Positions 25,136-33,557 of a DNA stretch of 64,000 nt are shown in pieces. The notes beneath the pieces are model-generated. The model worked only from the letters and a program-made list of their open reading frames with translations, was not told the DNA's origin and searched no databases. Location: the NCBI GenBank assembly GCA_964563885.1, contig CAZLYX010000002.1:27163-91162 (forward strand), written 5' to 3'. Position 1 is the stretch's first letter; every line of letters starts with the position of its first letter. This stretch comes from CAZLYX01 sp964563885 (GTDB lineage: Bacteria > Pseudomonadota > Gammaproteobacteria > Burkholderiales > Neisseriaceae). Made by a program: the position numbers and the translations under genes.

Positions 25136-25723
25136 ATGTTTATCCTCTTGCTTGGACTGTTGCTATTTCTTGGCGTACATTCTGTGCGCATCATCGCAGA
25201 TGAATGGCGCGAACGCACCATTTCACGCATTGGTATTGGGCTTTGGAAAGGGCTGTATTCTCTGGTTTCGTTGGGTGGTTTTGTGCTCATTGTTTGGGGT
25301 TTCTGGCTGGCGCGGCAGACTACGCTGGTGTTGTGGGTATCGCCTTTGGGCATGCGTCACACCGCAGCATTGCTGACATTAATCGCCTTTGTGTTGCTAG
25401 CAGCCGTTTATGTGCCACGGAACAGTATCAAATCTTGGCTGCACCATCCGATGCTTATTAGCGTGGTGGTTTGGGCTTTTGCGCATTTGCTGGCTAACGG
25501 CACACTGGCCGATGTGTTACTTTTCGGATCTTTCTTGCTGTGGGCTATTTTTGACTTTTATGCAGCGCGCCTACGTGATCAGCGAATGAGTACTGTGTAC
25601 GCATCCGGAACTATCGCGGGTACGTTGATTACCATTCTAGTTGGCACGATTGGCTGGGCGTTGTTCGCTTTTTGGCTACACCGTGTGTTGTTTGGCATGG
25701 CACCATTGGGTGTTGGTTTTTGA
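25136..25723 (+). CDS. NnrU-family integral membrane protein
   Basis: This is a 195-residue polytopic protein with about six helices. I chose ATG 25136 (MFILLLGLLLFLGVHSVRI) because AAAAGGGG lies 4-11 nt upstream and the family starts with this helix; an upstream in-frame start at 25055 adds a hydrophilic tail. Conserved NnrU features are GVHSVRI, HPMLISVVVWAFAHLLANGTLADVLLFGSFLLWAI and a conserved Arg/Asp loop. The family was named from nitric-oxide-reduction loci, but no such genes are nearby, so the role is unknown. A DUS terminator follows. Confidence 0.85.
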   Translation: MFILLLGLLLFLGVHSVRIIADEWRERTISRIGIGLWKGLYSLVSLGGFVLIVWGFWLARQTTLVLWVSPLGMRHTAALLTLIAFVLLAAVYVPRNSIKSWLHHPMLISVVVWAFAHLLANGTLADVLLFGSFLLWAIFDFYAARLRDQRMSTVYASGTIAGTLITILVGTIGWALFAFWLHRVLFGMAPLGVGF

Positions 25724-25782
25724 TTGAATTAAATGGCTAATGTATATTTGAGCAATTTAATAGGATGAGCAGTTTTGATTTA

Positions 25783-25822
25783 CAAAGGCTACCTGAAACA
25801 TTGTGTTCAGGTAGCCTTTTTG
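25783..25822. terminator. Inverted DUS pair between the NnrU-family and Rid genes
   Basis: DUS 25786-25797 and inverse 25806-25817 pair around an 8-nt loop with TTTTTG after. It is bidirectional for converging genes. Confidence 0.88.
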
Positions 25823-25855
25823 TCTTTATCTGCTATATACGGTATATAAAACAAT

Positions 25856-26212
25856 TTATTTTTGAATTTGCACAGCAGAAACTTTAATTTCTACTTTCCA
25901 TTCTGGTTTAGCTAATTTAGCTTCGATACATGCACGTGCAGGTGAATGTTGCGGGTTCACCCAAGCATCCCAAGCGATGTTCATGGCATCGTAATCGGCT
26001 AGATTAGGCAGAAAAATGGTGGCTTCCAAAATGTGGTTTTTATCAGAGCCGCATTCTGCTAGCCATTTATCAATTTGCGCTAACACATCTTGGGTTTGCT
26101 CGGTTGTATCAACATCCGTATTTTCGGGCACCATGCCCGCAAGAAACACAAAGCCGTTTACTACTGTGGCTTCTGATAAGCGAGGGCTTTGGCCATGATA
26201 TTGAATAGTCAT
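25856..26212 (-). CDS. RidA/YjgF-family protein
   Basis: This 118-residue protein has the chorismate-mutase-like Rid fold. Family members deaminate reactive enamine/imine intermediates in the cytosol and usually form trimers. Recognisable segments are VNGFVFLAGMVPENTDVDTTEQTQDVLAQIDKWLAECG, ATIFLPNLADYDAMNIAWDAWV and the core ARACIEAKLAKPEWKVEIKVSAVQ containing the conserved Arg. It looks like a divergent subgroup rather than RidA itself. It diverges from ybaK across about 80 bp. Confidence 0.85.
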   Translation of the reverse strand: MTIQYHGQSPRLSEATVVNGFVFLAGMVPENTDVDTTEQTQDVLAQIDKWLAECGSDKNHILEATIFLPNLADYDAMNIAWDAWVNPQHSPARACIEAKLAKPEWKVEIKVSAVQIQK

Positions 26213-26278
26213 TTCAAATTATTCCATTGTTGGTTATTTACTCAGTTTGCTATGTTAACATAAGATAATATAAGTTAA

Positions 26279-26290
26279 AGGCTACCTGAA
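26279..26290 (+). repeat. DUS directly before the ybaK start
   Basis: Perfect DUS ending 4 nt before ATG 26295, occupying the region where a Shine-Dalgarno is expected. Confidence 0.9.
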
Positions 26291-26294
26291 AACA

Positions 26295-26780
26295 ATGAGT
26301 AAAATAGATTATCCTGTTACTTCTGCCATACGCTTTTTGCGGGCACATCAGATTGAGTTTAAACCCTGTTTATATCCTTATATTGAACGCGGCGGCACTG
26401 CACACTCGGCAGAATGTTTGGGCGTGCCTGAGCATCAGGTAATCAAAACCATTGTGCTGCAAAATGAACACAAACAAGGTTTAATCGTGTTGATGTTTGG
26501 TGATAAACACATTTCCACACGGAATCTAGCACGAGAATTAGGCATGAGGCATATTGAGCCAGCCGATCCAAAGCAAGCAAACAAATGGACGGGTTTTCTA
26601 GTGGGTGGCACTAGCCCTTTTGGTACTAAAACATCATTGCCAGTGTATGTTGAAGCAGGAGTTTGGGATTTGGAAAAAATATACATTAATGCTGGCAAAC
26701 GTGGTTTTCTTGTTGCTGTTGTGCCAGCTTCGCTCAAAAGTTTAAACCCGCAAACTGTTAATGTGGCTACTGATGTTTAA
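26295..26780 (+). CDS. ybaK: Cys-tRNA(Pro) deacylase YbaK/EbsC
   Basis: This 161-residue trans-editing enzyme hydrolyses Cys mischarged on tRNA-Pro by prolyl-tRNA synthetase. Motifs are RGGTAHSAECLGVPEHQVIKTIVL (with the catalytic Lys), LVVLMFGDK-like IVLMFGDKHIS, and GTSPFGTKTSLPVYVE. The leader has no Shine-Dalgarno except AAAGG 13 nt upstream, because a DUS fills the space. proS lies 16 kb away in this window and carries the complementary Ala-editing domain. A small membrane-protein gene follows 25 bp later. Confidence 0.92.
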   Translation: MSKIDYPVTSAIRFLRAHQIEFKPCLYPYIERGGTAHSAECLGVPEHQVIKTIVLQNEHKQGLIVLMFGDKHISTRNLARELGMRHIEPADPKQANKWTGFLVGGTSPFGTKTSLPVYVEAGVWDLEKIYINAGKRGFLVAVVPASLKSLNPQTVNVATDV

Positions 26781-26804
26781 ATCTTATTTTTATAGGAATG
26801 CAAG

Positions 26805-27170
26805 ATGAATAAAAAGGTTACAAAATTCAGCCAACCACCAGTGCATTCTAATCTACGCTCTTATGCGATGACGGTTTATATTTTGTATGCCGTTGCTTTT
26901 ATGTTGGTTATTACCTTAATCATAGGCCTATTCATTGCTTATCAGAAACGCAAAGAAGCGGTGGGTTCGATTTATTATAGTCATTTTCAATATCTGATAA
27001 AAACTTTTTGGGTGGCTTTATTAGGCTTTGTTATCGGCGGCGTTGCTATGTTTGTTGGCATTGGTGGTTTGATTTTTTTAACGGTAAGTGTCTGGTTTAT
27101 TTATCGAGTGGTGGCGGGGTTTATTAAGTTTAACAGTGGACAAGCAGTATCAACAGATTCTTGGTTCTAA
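26805..27170 (+). CDS. Small membrane protein, DUF4870-like
   Basis: This 121-residue protein has two or three hydrophobic helices (about 25-48, 65-85, 88-108) after a polar N-terminus. The layout, with AVAFMLVITLIIGLFIAYQKRKEAVGSIYYSHFQYLIKTFW, matches DUF4870-type proteins common in Neisseria. AGGAATG lies 5-11 nt upstream of the ATG. It probably shares a transcript with ybaK, which ends 25 bp before. Function unknown. Confidence 0.8.
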   Translation: MNKKVTKFSQPPVHSNLRSYAMTVYILYAVAFMLVITLIIGLFIAYQKRKEAVGSIYYSHFQYLIKTFWVALLGFVIGGVAMFVGIGGLIFLTVSVWFIYRVVAGFIKFNSGQAVSTDSWF

Positions 27171-27487
27171 AACAATAATAGTAAATATTAATAAAAAGGC
27201 TACCTGAAACATTTATTTCAGGTAGCCTTTTTATTTTATAAGGGTAAAAGCTTTGGCTGGTTATTATGGTAATGAGAGACAGGATTGAAAGGACAACTTA
27301 TACAATTCATGATAATCCAAATTTTCATTATTTATGCGCCATTTAATAAGTAGATTAAAAACCATCAATCACTTTAAAACCTGCATTTTCAAAAGCGGTT
27401 ACAAAATTGCAAATGTAAAAAATGCTAGTATTTTTTATTCTTTTTTTCAAACTTCTAAAGCTTGTGATGAGCTCAGTTTTCATTAGC
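27171..27487. other. Intergenic region with possible gene remnant
   Basis: It starts with a DUS terminator (27192-27233). On the minus strand, 27356-27430 reads an orphan C-terminal-like peptide ending NAGFKVIDGF and a stop, cut off upstream by another stop. It may be the tail of a lost gene. Nothing else is visible. Confidence 0.35.
27192..27233. terminator. Inverted DUS pair after the ybaK operon
   Basis: DUS 27197-27208 and inverse 27217-27228 pair around 8 nt; TTTTTA follows. Confidence 0.88.
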
Positions 27488-28264
27488 TTACATCTTTTCA
27501 AAGTATTTACCTGTAAACCTATATTTGATTTTGTTCTTGGTTACTTTGCCGTCTGCTTTAATTAACGGAATTACAATTGTTTGGGTCTTTTTGTCATAAA
27601 TCAATTCCATATAGTCCATACTTACTACGCCATCATTTCTATTTCTATTCGCCGAGCTAGAAAGATCTACTTCGTAACCTAACGTGTTTTTTAAACCGGT
27701 TTTTGTTTTAATTAATTTTGCGTTTTCATTCAGTTTTCCATTTTTAATCGAAAAAACTTTTGCTTGATAATAGTAAACAGCAGAACTTCCAATCACAATA
27801 CTGCTGGTTATATAATACTTTTTGCCATCTACAGAAACTTCATTTAAGTCATAAAACCGATGACCAGAATCTTGGTTTCTCTTCTCGTTCAATTTTGAAT
27901 AAACTTTGCCGCCAATATTGTATTGAAATACATTTTGATAAAATTGCATTGTTCCACCTGCAAATTCATTCCAAGAATAAATTCTGAAAAGCCCATCAGC
28001 AGACGAAACTATATCAAAACCTTGGTTCACAGATTTAAAAGGATGGTTTAGAGTTTGTTTATGTTTAGAACTAAAGTCCAAAATAAAGTCTTTAATTTCG
28101 GCATTATAATTATCCAAAGAATCATGAGCTGAAAGACTTTGGTCGTAACTCCAAAACACTCGTTTTACATTTAAATCAAAAAGTTTTTTCTCAATTTGAT
28201 TTAAGTCTTGACCAAAAACCCAAGTATTAAAAAAGATAATAAATACTAATAGTAGTTTTTTCAT
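27488..28264 (-). CDS. Secreted protein of unknown function with Bacteroidota-like character
   Basis: This encodes 258 residues. A signal peptide (MKKLLLVFIIFFNTWVFG, cleaved near GQ) is of the style typical of Flavobacteriia. The mature protein is rich in Lys, Asn, Tyr and Phe, predicted mostly beta, with no domain that I recognise. Segments such as LFRIYSWNEFAGGTMQFYQNVFQY and KKYYITSSIVIGSSAVYYYQAKVFSIKNGKL resemble uncharacterised flavobacterial proteins. Base composition is visibly more AT-rich than its neighbours and no Shine-Dalgarno precedes the ATG, as is usual in Bacteroidota. It contains no DUS, while DUS terminators lie on each side of the segment. Horizontal acquisition is inferred. 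Confidence 0.7.
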   Translation of the reverse strand: MKKLLLVFIIFFNTWVFGQDLNQIEKKLFDLNVKRVFWSYDQSLSAHDSLDNYNAEIKDFILDFSSKHKQTLNHPFKSVNQGFDIVSSADGLFRIYSWNEFAGGTMQFYQNVFQYNIGGKVYSKLNEKRNQDSGHRFYDLNEVSVDGKKYYITSSIVIGSSAVYYYQAKVFSIKNGKLNENAKLIKTKTGLKNTLGYEVDLSSSANRNRNDGVVSMDYMELIYDKKTQTIVIPLIKADGKVTKNKIKYRFTGKYFEKM

Positions 28265-28613
28265 AATGACTTTATTTAAAATTTATTTAGACAACGAATG
28301 TAAATAATTGCACTTAGAATGCCGACTGTCGAAATTGAATCTAGCAGCGTTAGTATAAGTGATTTGAGATAGCCTAAATCACTTCTTCGTATTTATAAGG
28401 CTGCGTTCATCCTTCACCTTTGGATTGGCAGGCTAGTGTACAAATTTATTCGTCAAAGCGCTAAAGCGTTTGGTTATATGCTGATTGTAAGCAGGCGGCA
28501 ATTGAAAATGATATTTCAGACTCATCAAAACTTCCGCTTATATATACGCCTGCGTAATAGACGCGAGGTTACAATCATCCTAATTGCTGCATTTAAAGGC
28601 TACCTGAAATGTT
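28265..28613. other. Intergenic region upstream of the foreign-looking gene
   Basis: A 9-bp hairpin (AAGTGATTT 28357-28365 with AAATCACTT 28376-28384) lies here. The rest, up to the mfd terminator, holds only a short plus-strand frame (28436-28621) that ends inside the DUS and looks non-coding. No recognisable gene. Confidence 0.4.
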
Positions 28614-28628
28614 TCAGGTAGCCTTTTG
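28594..28628. terminator. Inverted DUS pair overlapping the end of mfd
   Basis: DUS 28597-28608 and inverse 28613-28624 form a perfect hairpin with a 4-nt loop. On the minus strand the first arm is read as the last codons and stop of mfd. Confidence 0.9.
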
Positions 28629-31600
28629 CCATTGTTCTGCTAATTGTTTCAATATGGCTCGTACTGTTTTAATTCGAGTAGCTATATCATCGCTAATGGT
28701 GTTTATCCGCAACTTGTCTTGCCCAGCGAAGCGATAGTTTTTGTTTGAATGCATCAACAAAATGATGTGCGCTGGGTCGATGGTGTGGTTTTTGCCTAAA
28801 GTAATGGTAACCGCTTCGCTGGTGGCGTCTATGGTATTAATACCCATTTCTTTGGCTATTAAACGCAGACGGTGGCTTTCGAGCAAGGTGGTTGCTGGCT
28901 GCTCGGGCAAGCCGAAACGATCGACGAGTTCTTCGTGCACAGTATTGATTTCGGCTTGTGTTTCACAGGTGGCGAGGCGCTTATAAAGCATCAGGCGTTC
29001 GTGGATGTCAGGGCAATAGCTTTCTGGCAACAGAGCGGCACTGTGTAATTTAATATCAGTGGTAACACCGAGTGGCGCATCAAGATCGGGCACGCGGCCT
29101 TTTTTAAGGTCGCGCACTGCTTGTTTGAGCATTTCCGTATAAAGCGTGAAGCCAACTTGCATCATTTCACCACTTTGACCATCACCTAGAATTTCTCCCG
29201 CACCGCGAATTTCTAAATCTTGCATGGCGAGCATAAAGCCTGCACCTAAATCATCGGCAGCGGCAATGGCTTCAAGCCGTTTTTCAGCATCTTTGGTGAT
29301 GTATTCTGGTGTGAGTAAATACGCATAGGCTTGATGATGGCTGCGACCAACGCGTCCACGTAATTGATGGAGTTGAGCGAGGCCAAATTTGTCGGCACGA
29401 TTGATGATAATGGTGTTGGCATTGGGAATGTCGATGCCTGTTTCAATAATGGTAGAACACAGCAATACGTTAAAACGCTGTTGTAAAAAGTCGCGCATCA
29501 CTTGTTCTAGTTCACGTTCACGCAATTGACCATGAGCCACACCGATACGGGCTTCGGGTATCAGCTCAGCCAGCCTTTCGTGTACGTTTTCTATGGTGTC
29601 AACTTCGTTATGCAAGAAAAAAACTTGGCCGCCGCGCTTGAGCTCGCGCAAGATGGCTTCTCGAATGGTGCCTTGGCTGAAAGGTTTGACAAAGGTTTTT
29701 ACAGCCAAACGGCGGTTGGGTGCAGTGGTGATTAAGGAAAAATCGCGCAAGCCGTCAAGCGCCATGCTTAGGGTGCGTGGAATAGGGGTGGCGGTGAGGG
29801 TGAGAATATCAACATTGGCGCGCAGGCGTTTAAGCTGCTCTTTTTGGCGTACACCAAAGCGGTGTTCTTCATCAATTACCACCAATCCAAGGTTTTTAAA
29901 AACAATATCAGGCTGCACTAGCTTATGCGTGCCGATAACGATATCAACTGAACCATCCGCCATGCCCGCCAACGTTTCTTTGGTGGTTTTACTGGTGTTA
30001 AAGCGTGACAATTGCGCAACTTTTACTGGAAATTCGGCAAATCGATCAGCAAAATTCTGAGCATGTTGTTCTACTAAAAGGGTGGTTGGCGCGAGTATCG
30101 CCACTTGTTTTCCGCCCATCACTGCCACAAAAGCCGCACGCAGCGCCACTTCGGTTTTGCCAAAACCAACGTCGCCACAAATAAGCCTATCCATTGGCTT
30201 GCCTTGGGTGAGGTCTTGCAAAACAGCGCTAATGGCGGTGGCTTGGTCTTCTGTTTCTTCGTAGCCAAATCCATCAGCAAAAGATTGATAATCTAATTCT
30301 ACCAACTCAAATTTATGACCTTGCAGCGCAGCGCGTTGTGCATATAAGTTTAATAACTCGGCGGCAGTATCACGTGCCTTTTCGGCTGCTTTTCGTTTGG
30401 CTTTGTCCCACGCAGCGCTGCCAAGTTTGTGTAGGTGTACGTTTTCATGTGCGTGGCCAGCATAGCGGCTGATTAAGTGTAGCTGTGATACCGGTACATA
30501 AAGTTGTGCTTCACCAGCATATTCGAGCAACATCATTTCGTTGTCGCAGTCGCCCAAATCAAGGTTGGCTAAGCCCATATAGCGGCCAATGCCGTGATCT
30601 TCATGCACTACAGGGTCACCAATGTTGATTTCAGCCAGATCGCGCAACATGCTGTCTGAAATTGAAGCATGCTTACGGCGAGTGCGAGTGCGGCTGCGGG
30701 CAACGTATTGATATAAATCGGCTTCGGTAATCACCGCCAAATTTTGTTCAGGTAGCTTAAAGCCAAAAGAGAGTGGGGCAACGGTTAAACACAAGGCTTC
30801 ATCACTGGCTAAAAAGGCTTGCCAATCATCTACAGTTTTTACTTTTAAACCATGTTGTTGCATAAAGCCGTGCATGGTTTCGCGGCGACCAAGGCTTTCG
30901 GCACACAACAAAGTACGACCATTAAAGGCTACCTGAAAGTTTTCAAGCGCTTTGAGTGGATGCTCGTGTTGGCGATCTACGGCAACATTGGGCAGCAATT
31001 GTTCGTCGGCATTAAGCTGCGGCCATATTTGTGGATAGGGTTTCAGGTAGCCTGAGAATTGATCTTCACTTAAATAAAGATGTTGCGGCGGTAAAGGCGG
31101 ATATGTTTCATCGCCTTGAGCCATGGCAAAACGGCTTTTAACATCAGCCCAAAAGCGCGATGCTTCAGCATGAATATCACCAATACACACCACATAGGCT
31201 TCATTGCCTAAATAATCGAATAAATTACTTAACTCGTCTTCAAAAAATAAAGGCAAGTAATATTCAACACCCGCCCCAAAATAACCTTTTGATACGGCTT
31301 TATAAACGGTGGCTACCGAAGGGTCACCGCTGATTTCATCGCGAAAACGGCTGCGGAAGATTTTTTGAGAATCAGTGTCGGTTGGAAACTCATGAGCAGG
31401 TAGCAGGCGAATTTCGCTCACGGGTGCGAGCGTGCGTTGGCTATCTGGATCGAAGGTTTTAATGCTGTCGATTTCATTGTCGAATAAGTCGAGCCGATAG
31501 GGATGTTCGCTGCCCATTGGAAACACATCTAAAATACCACCGCGAATAGCAAACTCGGCAGTAGCAACAACATTACTTACATGGCTGTAACCCGCTTCAA

Positions 31601-32030
31601 CTAAGCTTTCGCGTAAGGCATTTATATCAAGAGTTTGCCCCACTTTTAGCCAAAACGTGCGCCCAATCATAAAAGAGACTGGCGAAAGTTTTTGCATCGC
31701 CGTGGCGACAGGTACAAACAATACGTCGACTAAACCATTTTTTAATTGCCATAAAGCGGCCAAACGCTCAGATATCAAATCTTGATGAGGCGAAAAACGC
31801 TCGTAGGACAGGGTTTCCCAATCGGGCAGGAAAATGGTTTTGACATCGGGCGCAAAAAAGTGCCACGCCGCTTGTAAACGCAGCGCTTGTTCTGCATCTT
31901 CAGTGAGCACAATACTCATGGGCTTTGCTGGCAGCTTTTCGGTAAGCGCCAACGGTAAATAGCCTTGAGATAATTGTTGCCACAGAGATTTTTGAGCAGG
32001 TTTGGGTAAAACGAATGAAGATTTTGGCAT
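28614..32030 (-). CDS. mfd: Transcription-repair coupling factor Mfd
   Basis: This encodes 1138 residues. Mfd removes stalled RNA polymerase at lesions and recruits UvrA. N-terminal UvrB-like domains come first (RLQAAWHFFAPDVKTIFLPDWETLSYERFSPHQDLISERL). The RNAP-interacting domain has DPVVHEDHGIGRYMGL. The translocase motor has Walker A GDVGFGKTEVALRAAF and DEEHRFGVRQKE, then the TRG motif and a C-terminal D7 domain. I chose ATG 32030 (MPKSSFVLP). TTG 32036 is an alternative, because AGGT within the upstream DUS lies about 10 nt before it. The last residues Lys-Ala-Thr-stop are encoded by the DUS. Two more DUS copies lie inside, encoding FQVA and GYLK. Confidence 0.96.
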   Translation of the reverse strand: MPKSSFVLPKPAQKSLWQQLSQGYLPLALTEKLPAKPMSIVLTEDAEQALRLQAAWHFFAPDVKTIFLPDWETLSYERFSPHQDLISERLAALWQLKNGLVDVLFVPVATAMQKLSPVSFMIGRTFWLKVGQTLDINALRESLVEAGYSHVSNVVATAEFAIRGGILDVFPMGSEHPYRLDLFDNEIDSIKTFDPDSQRTLAPVSEIRLLPAHEFPTDTDSQKIFRSRFRDEISGDPSVATVYKAVSKGYFGAGVEYYLPLFFEDELSNLFDYLGNEAYVVCIGDIHAEASRFWADVKSRFAMAQGDETYPPLPPQHLYLSEDQFSGYLKPYPQIWPQLNADEQLLPNVAVDRQHEHPLKALENFQVAFNGRTLLCAESLGRRETMHGFMQQHGLKVKTVDDWQAFLASDEALCLTVAPLSFGFKLPEQNLAVITEADLYQYVARSRTRTRRKHASISDSMLRDLAEINIGDPVVHEDHGIGRYMGLANLDLGDCDNEMMLLEYAGEAQLYVPVSQLHLISRYAGHAHENVHLHKLGSAAWDKAKRKAAEKARDTAAELLNLYAQRAALQGHKFELVELDYQSFADGFGYEETEDQATAISAVLQDLTQGKPMDRLICGDVGFGKTEVALRAAFVAVMGGKQVAILAPTTLLVEQHAQNFADRFAEFPVKVAQLSRFNTSKTTKETLAGMADGSVDIVIGTHKLVQPDIVFKNLGLVVIDEEHRFGVRQKEQLKRLRANVDILTLTATPIPRTLSMALDGLRDFSLITTAPNRRLAVKTFVKPFSQGTIREAILRELKRGGQVFFLHNEVDTIENVHERLAELIPEARIGVAHGQLRERELEQVMRDFLQQRFNVLLCSTIIETGIDIPNANTIIINRADKFGLAQLHQLRGRVGRSHHQAYAYLLTPEYITKDAEKRLEAIAAADDLGAGFMLAMQDLEIRGAGEILGDGQSGEMMQVGFTLYTEMLKQAVRDLKKGRVPDLDAPLGVTTDIKLHSAALLPESYCPDIHERLMLYKRLATCETQAEINTVHEELVDRFGLPEQPATTLLESHRLRLIAKEMGINTIDATSEAVTITLGKNHTIDPAHIILLMHSNKNYRFAGQDKLRINTISDDIATRIKTVRAILKQLAEQWQKAT
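30926..30937 (+). repeat. DUS inside mfd (FQVA)
   Basis: Perfect DUS; in the mfd frame it reads Phe-Gln-Val-Ala. Confidence 0.9.
31042..31053 (-). repeat. DUS inside mfd (GYLK)
   Basis: Perfect inverse DUS; in the mfd frame it reads Gly-Tyr-Leu-Lys. Confidence 0.9.
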
Positions 32031-32040
32031 GAGCAATAAG

Positions 32041-32096
32041 AGGCTACCTGAAAGCTTATTTACAGATGTACTGCAAGCTTTCAGGTAGCTTTTTAA
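32041..32096. repeat. Inverted DUS and near-DUS upstream of mfd
   Basis: A perfect DUS (32041-32052) and a one-mismatch inverse (32080-32091, TTCAGGTAGCTT) extend to a 16-bp stem. It sits in the mfd leader rather than after a gene. Confidence 0.8.
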
Positions 32097-32500
32097 TAAG
32101 TTAACATAAAGCGCTATTTTAACAGCGCTGGCATTTTATAGTAGGTTTTTTGAGCGTATTTAAATTATGCTGTTTATAAGTATTATATAAACGGTCAACA
32201 TTCAGAATTTTTAAATAGATTATGGGTGTAGTAGGGTGGTTATATTAGTTTTGATTATGGATGAAGGTTGGTTTGTGATAAAGATATTACTTTAAACAGT
32301 GCTGTTTCCAAAAAGGCTACCTGAAAACGTTCAATCCGCATTCGGGTAGCCTTTTATATGGCGTTATGGTTATAACAAGATAGTGTGCTGAATGTAGATT
32401 AGCAGACTACACCGCGTTAAATTGGCGTGTAGAGAAATTCAAAAATAAGCGTTTAAACAATGGTCGTGGCTTGCTTGTATCATCTTAGTAAACAAAAATG
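32097..32500. other. Intergenic region between mfd and the LysR gene
   Basis: No gene is visible. It holds the mfd promoter region (not placed) and the degenerate DUS hairpin at 32311-32357, which would end the LysR transcript. Confidence 0.5.
32311..32357. terminator. DUS with degenerate inverse arm
   Basis: Perfect DUS 32314-32325 pairs with TTCGGGTAGCCT (32341-32352, one change) and TTTT follows. On the minus strand it lies 140 bp past the LysR stop. Confidence 0.65.
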
Positions 32501-33400
32501 TTACTTACAAATAGGCTGCACGAGTTGCTGGATCCAATTCACAACTATTTCTAATTTAGATGACCAGCGTTCTACATGGGGCGAAACGACTTGTAGCGGC
32601 ATCATTGGAATGATGTCTGTTGCCAATACTTGAATCAGCTTTCCTGAGCTTAACTCTGTTTGTACGTCATAGGCAGGAATTTGAATCAAGCCCATCCCCG
32701 CCACTGCGCTGGCAATATAAGCTTCTGCATTGTTTACCGTTACTCTAGAGGGTGGATGAAGCACAAGTATTTCTTGGCCAGATAGTTTTTCCCAAGGGTA
32801 AATTTTTCCAGAATGCTGTGATGCAAGTTGAACAACCCAGTGCTGAGAAAGTTCTTGTGTGCTTTTTGGTATGCCATGCTTTTCTATATAGATAGGGCTG
32901 GCACAATTAATAAGAGCAACATTACCCAATGGTTTTAACAGCATTTCTTTATCTTTAAAATCACCAACTCTAATGGCTAAATCTACACCTTGTTCAATTA
33001 AATTAACCATGCGTTCTGTGCTGCGTATTTCGACATGTAGTTGTGAATGCTGTGCCAAAAAATTGGGTAAAGAAGGTATTAGTAAAAGCCTCGCCATCCG
33101 CGTAGGTGCTTCTATACGAATATGACCGCTTAGCTGATGATTTGATTGACTCGTATGCACATTCAACTCATTAAAATCATGTAGTAAATGGATAATACGC
33201 TCTAGCATGTTTTCGCCATCTACTGTCAATTGCACCGTACGAGTGGTGCGGTGCAACAAGCTTACGCCTAAGCGACGCTCTAATAATTGTATAGCAGTAG
33301 TCACACTTGCTCGTGATAAGCCTAATTCTTCAGCAGTTTTGCTAAAGCTTCTGGTTTGTGCGACACGAACAAAAATGCGCATATGATCTATACGGTCCAT
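32501..33400 (-). CDS. LysR-family transcriptional regulator
   Basis: This encodes 299 residues. The N-terminal winged helix-turn-helix (MDRIDHMRIFVRVAQTRSFSKTAEELGLSRASVTTAIQLLERRLG) is of the CrgA/AaeR-like subgroup, and the effector-binding domain follows (SGHIRIEAPTRMARLLLIPSLPNFLAQHSQLHVEI to the end). It diverges from the SDR gene. A 16-bp inverted repeat (33491-33506) lies between the two genes and is the natural candidate operator. Regulation of the SDR is inferred from the arrangement; the effector is unknown. Confidence 0.9.
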   Translation of the reverse strand: MDRIDHMRIFVRVAQTRSFSKTAEELGLSRASVTTAIQLLERRLGVSLLHRTTRTVQLTVDGENMLERIIHLLHDFNELNVHTSQSNHQLSGHIRIEAPTRMARLLLIPSLPNFLAQHSQLHVEIRSTERMVNLIEQGVDLAIRVGDFKDKEMLLKPLGNVALINCASPIYIEKHGIPKSTQELSQHWVVQLASQHSGKIYPWEKLSGQEILVLHPPSRVTVNNAEAYIASAVAGMGLIQIPAYDVQTELSSGKLIQVLATDIIPMMPLQVVSPHVERWSSKLEIVVNWIQQLVQPICK

Positions 33401-33490
33401 AAATACCCAATGTATTGTTTCTATTTTACAAACAGTATAGCTAAAAAACAGCTAATTGTTATGCTTTAGAAAAGTAATACAATCAAATTA

Positions 33491-33506
33491 TCGAAATTTT
33501 TCGATG
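33491..33506. promoter_or_regulatory. Inverted repeat between LysR and SDR genes
   Basis: ATCGAAA (33491-33497), TT, TTTCGAT (33500-33506) is a perfect inverted repeat located 91 bp from the LysR start and 52 bp from the SDR start. It is a likely LysR binding site, though T-N11-A is not strictly met. Confidence 0.45.
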
Positions 33507-33557
33507 CGTAACGCTTTTAATCCAGACGATTTATCATATACATTGTGGAGGTTTAAA

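Noticed and set aside
28436..28621. Plus-strand 61-codon frame before mfd
   Set aside because: It starts with GTG without a Shine-Dalgarno and its end is just translated DUS; composition is not protein-like.
29593..30060. 155-codon frame antisense to mfd
   Set aside because: Long shadow frame inside a well-conserved gene; no independent start signal or family.
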